From positions 1-27,018 of the forward strand of contig DATJYF010000278.1 in NCBI GenBank assembly GCA_035499715.1: 27,018 bases of DNA, written 5' to 3'. Of the stretch, positions 25,071-27,018 are shown one piece after another. Position 1 is the stretch's first letter. Each line of letters opens with the position of its first letter. The DNA comes from DASRHD01 sp035499715. Lineage in GTDB: Bacteria; Verrucomicrobiota; Verrucomicrobiia; Opitutales; Opitutaceae. The notes beneath the pieces are model-generated. The model was not told the origin of the DNA, searched no databases, and saw only the letters and a program-made list of their open reading frames with translations. The position numbers and the translations under genes were made by a program.

Positions 25071-25120
25071 GCCGTTGCAACGCGAATGTCCGTCATCCTC
25101 CCCTGGCCCCTATTTCTGAG

Positions 25121-25885
25121 ATGAAACACTTCTGGACCATTCTCAGCCACGAAATCCGCATGCTGCTGGTCAATCCGGCCACGTACATCGCCGCCGTGCT
25201 TTTCTTGGCGGTCATGGGCTTCATTTTCACCGGCATCCTGGAGACCTACAGCCACACGCCGCAGGAACTTTCACCCGGCTACGTCTTCTTCGAGCTTTTC
25301 TGGCTGCCGGTGTTTTTCCTGGTGCCGCTGTTGACCATGAAGTGCCTCGCGGAAGAGCGCCGCCTCGGCACGCTCGAAACCCTCCTGACCACGCCGGTGA
25401 CCACCACCGAAGTCGTGCTCGGAAAATTTTTCGCCGCCTATTTCCTTTATTGCGCGCTCTGGGCCTCGACCGGCGCTTATTTCTGGCTGCTCAAGGGTTT
25501 CTCCGGCGATCCGCGGTTCCTCGATCCGGCCGCGGTTGTCGGCGGTTATGTCTTCATCGCCATTTCGGGCCTGCTCTTTGTCAGTCTGGGCGTGTTTGCC
25601 AGCTCATTGTCGCGCAACCAGGCGGTGGCCGCGATTTTCGCCTTCACCATGCTGTTCGGGCTCATCATCGGCCTCCGCTATCTGAACACGGTGGAGGCAC
25701 TCACCACCGTCACCGCCCTGCATCCGCTGAAAAATGCCGTCGATTATGCCCAGGTGTTCCAGCACCTCGACGATTTCCGTCGCGGCGTGGTGGATACGCG
25801 CGAACTTCTTTTCTACTTCAGCGGGACGGCGCTCGCCCTCATCCTCAGCGTCCTCGGCGTCGAAACCCGCATCCTGCACAGCTGA
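25121..25885 (+). CDS. ABC-2 type permease (GldF-like)
   Basis: 254 aa. Six hydrophobic segments are visible: TYIAAVLFLAVMGFIFTGIL, FFELFWLPVFFLVPLL, FFAAYFLYCALWASTGAYF, VGGYVFIAISGLLFVSLGVF, AVAAIFAFTMLFGLIIGL and LLFYFSGTALALILSVLGV. Between the second and third is the conserved cytoplasmic motif EERRLGTLETLLTTPVTTTEVVLGKF, the coupling helix typical of GldF/NatB-like permeases. The protein forms the membrane channel with the ATPase encoded 50 bases upstream. ATG 25121 gives the typical MKHFWTILSHEI N-terminus; no Shine-Dalgarno. In Bacteroidota GldAFG is tied to gliding; here a general exporter role is more likely. Confidence 0.9.
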   Translation: MKHFWTILSHEIRMLLVNPATYIAAVLFLAVMGFIFTGILETYSHTPQELSPGYVFFELFWLPVFFLVPLLTMKCLAEERRLGTLETLLTTPVTTTEVVLGKFFAAYFLYCALWASTGAYFWLLKGFSGDPRFLDPAAVVGGYVFIAISGLLFVSLGVFASSLSRNQAVAAIFAFTMLFGLIIGLRYLNTVEALTTVTALHPLKNAVDYAQVFQHLDDFRRGVVDTRELLFYFSGTALALILSVLGVETRILHS

Positions 25886-25891
25886 CGCTCC

Positions 25892-27018
25892 ATGTCCTCC
25901 GTCGAAAGCTTCCGCTCCGCCCGCTGGATCCGCACGGTCAATCTCGTCCTCCAGGCGCTGCTCATGCTGACGCTCTTCGGCGGCCTCAACTATCTCGCGC
26001 GCCATCACGCCTGGCGCTTCGACCTCATCGCCAACCGCCGCTACGCCCTCTCGCCCGAAACCCTGTCCTATCTCCGCCAGCTCACCCGGCCGGTGCGCAT
26101 TGTCGTCACCTTCGACGAAAACTCCGACGACGGGGAGCTGGCCCGCAGCGCACACGACGTGCGCAGCCTGCTGCGCGAATACGTCTATGCCAGCGAAGCC
26201 AACGAGACCGGGAAGATTTCCGTTGACTACCTCGACGTCTACAAGAGCCGTCGCGAGGCCGAGCAGCTCGGCGTCACCGCGGCGGGGGACATTCTTGTCA
26301 GCTGCGACGAGAAGCACCACGTCCTGCACTTTTCGGATTTGTACGAAATCAAGGACAGGAACCGCCGCAGCGCCTTCCTCGGCGAACAGGCCTTTACCGC
26401 CGCCATTCTCGACGTCTCCCACGCCGAACGGGAAAAAATCTATTTTCTCTCCGGCCACGGCGAACAACGGCCCGACGACGTCGATCCGGTGCGCGGTCTC
26501 TCCCTGCTCGGCGACGAGCTCCGCCGCCGCAATTTCGACGTCGAGATCATTGATCTGAGCGTGGCGAAAAAAATCCCGGACGACGCCGCGTTGCTGATCG
26601 ATGCCGGTCCGCAGGCTCCGTTCACCGGGTTTGAGCAGGAATTGCTCCGCCAGTTTCTCGCCACCCGGGCCGGGCGCCTCATTCTCATGATTGATCCCGC
26701 CCGGCCCTTTGGCCTGGACAGCTTGCTGGCCGACTGGGGCGTCGTCGCCGATGACGATCTGGTCTGCGACACCGGCGCGCAAAACGTCACCGATGATGGC
26801 GACCTTATGCTTCGGATTTTTTCGTCGCATCCTGTCACGCAGACGCTGCTCAATAACAAAATCTACCTCCGCATCGGGCCGGCCCGTTCCGTGCGTGCCG
26901 ATCCCGACCGCCCGCCGGAGGATGGACTCACCGTTACCGTTCTGGCCGCGGCCTCGGAAACTTCCTGGGGCGAGCGCAGTTACCGCCTGCCGGGCCTGCC
27001 GGTGTACGACCCTGGCAT
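25892..27018 (+). CDS. GldG-like ABC transporter auxiliary protein (partial)
   Basis: At least 375 aa; the frame is open to the window end, so the C-terminus is missing. It starts at ATG 25892, 6 bases after the permease stop. An N-terminal membrane anchor (VNLVLQALLMLTLFGGLNYLA, about 17-37) is followed by LIANRRYALSPETLSYLRQLTRPVRIVVTF, the characteristic start of the GldG/DUF-type substrate-binding-like periplasmic domain. Later motifs are VDYLDVYKSRREAEQLGV, AFTAAILDVSH, IYFLSGHGEQ and LILMIDPARPFGLDSLLADWGV, all typical. It completes the ATPase-permease-GldG trio. Family is confident; substrate unknown. Confidence 0.88.
   Translation, partial: MSSVESFRSARWIRTVNLVLQALLMLTLFGGLNYLARHHAWRFDLIANRRYALSPETLSYLRQLTRPVRIVVTFDENSDDGELARSAHDVRSLLREYVYASEANETGKISVDYLDVYKSRREAEQLGVTAAGDILVSCDEKHHVLHFSDLYEIKDRNRRSAFLGEQAFTAAILDVSHAEREKIYFLSGHGEQRPDDVDPVRGLSLLGDELRRRNFDVEIIDLSVAKKIPDDAALLIDAGPQAPFTGFEQELLRQFLATRAGRLILMIDPARPFGLDSLLADWGVVADDDLVCDTGAQNVTDDGDLMLRIFSSHPVTQTLLNNKIYLRIGPARSVRADPDRPPEDGLTVTVLAAASETSWGERSYRLPGLPVYDPG

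Overview
The window is GC-rich bacterial chromosome. Most genes resemble Verrucomicrobiota of the Opitutaceae type. That placement is an inference from three things: the overall look of the proteins, a metal-type KdsA next to pyrG, and translation starts that almost never carry a Shine-Dalgarno motif. No taxonomic marker such as rRNA is present.

Positions 1-6643 look like the right-hand part of an integrated genomic island. It is bounded on the right by the 3' end of a complete tRNA-Leu(CAA) gene (6644-6731, minus strand). Next to the tRNA lie a tyrosine recombinase and a small excisionase-like HTH protein, closed by a strong terminator. Further left are a small membrane protein, a divergently oriented three-gene cassette coupled by two ATGA overlaps, a small hypothetical protein, a hairpin-rich 480-base non-coding stretch, and a visibly AT-richer GmrSD-type (DUF262-DUF1524) defence gene. 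The left end of the island is outside the window.

From 6732 onward the content is housekeeping. rsmE (plus) converges on a minus-strand cluster: small membrane protein - pyrG - kdsA - a lipoyl/PSBD/KAS III fusion. The fusion is the most unusual gene here. It looks like an E2 subunit of a 2-oxoacid dehydrogenase whose acyltransferase domain has been replaced by a complete FabH-type condensing enzyme, which suggests direct priming of fatty-acid synthesis from a lipoyl-bound acyl group. To the right, all on plus, are a DUF6941-like protein and a PfkB kinase, then a sigma-54 activator. The activator is followed by a region with two palindromes, a good -24/-12 promoter candidate and a 60-aa basic/proline-rich protein closed by a strong terminator. 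This looks like a self-contained sigma-54 mini-regulon. A zinc-ribbon protein and proA follow.

Positions 17137-20799 hold a GbsR/MarR-type regulator and a DUF2071 protein. Each is preceded by the same ATTTCT-N8-AGAAATTAC operator almost touching the start codon. After them comes a 723-aa membrane protein whose start codon lies inside a perfect 17-base palindrome. Positions 20815-23954 carry a small minus-strand protein and the cofactor cluster nadC-birA-coaX. The window ends in a GldA/GldF/GldG-like ABC exporter set, with the last gene cut by the window edge. A degenerate short tandem repeat (GGAAGCCA/GGAAGTCAGA-like) occurs in four places and forms part of two proteins.
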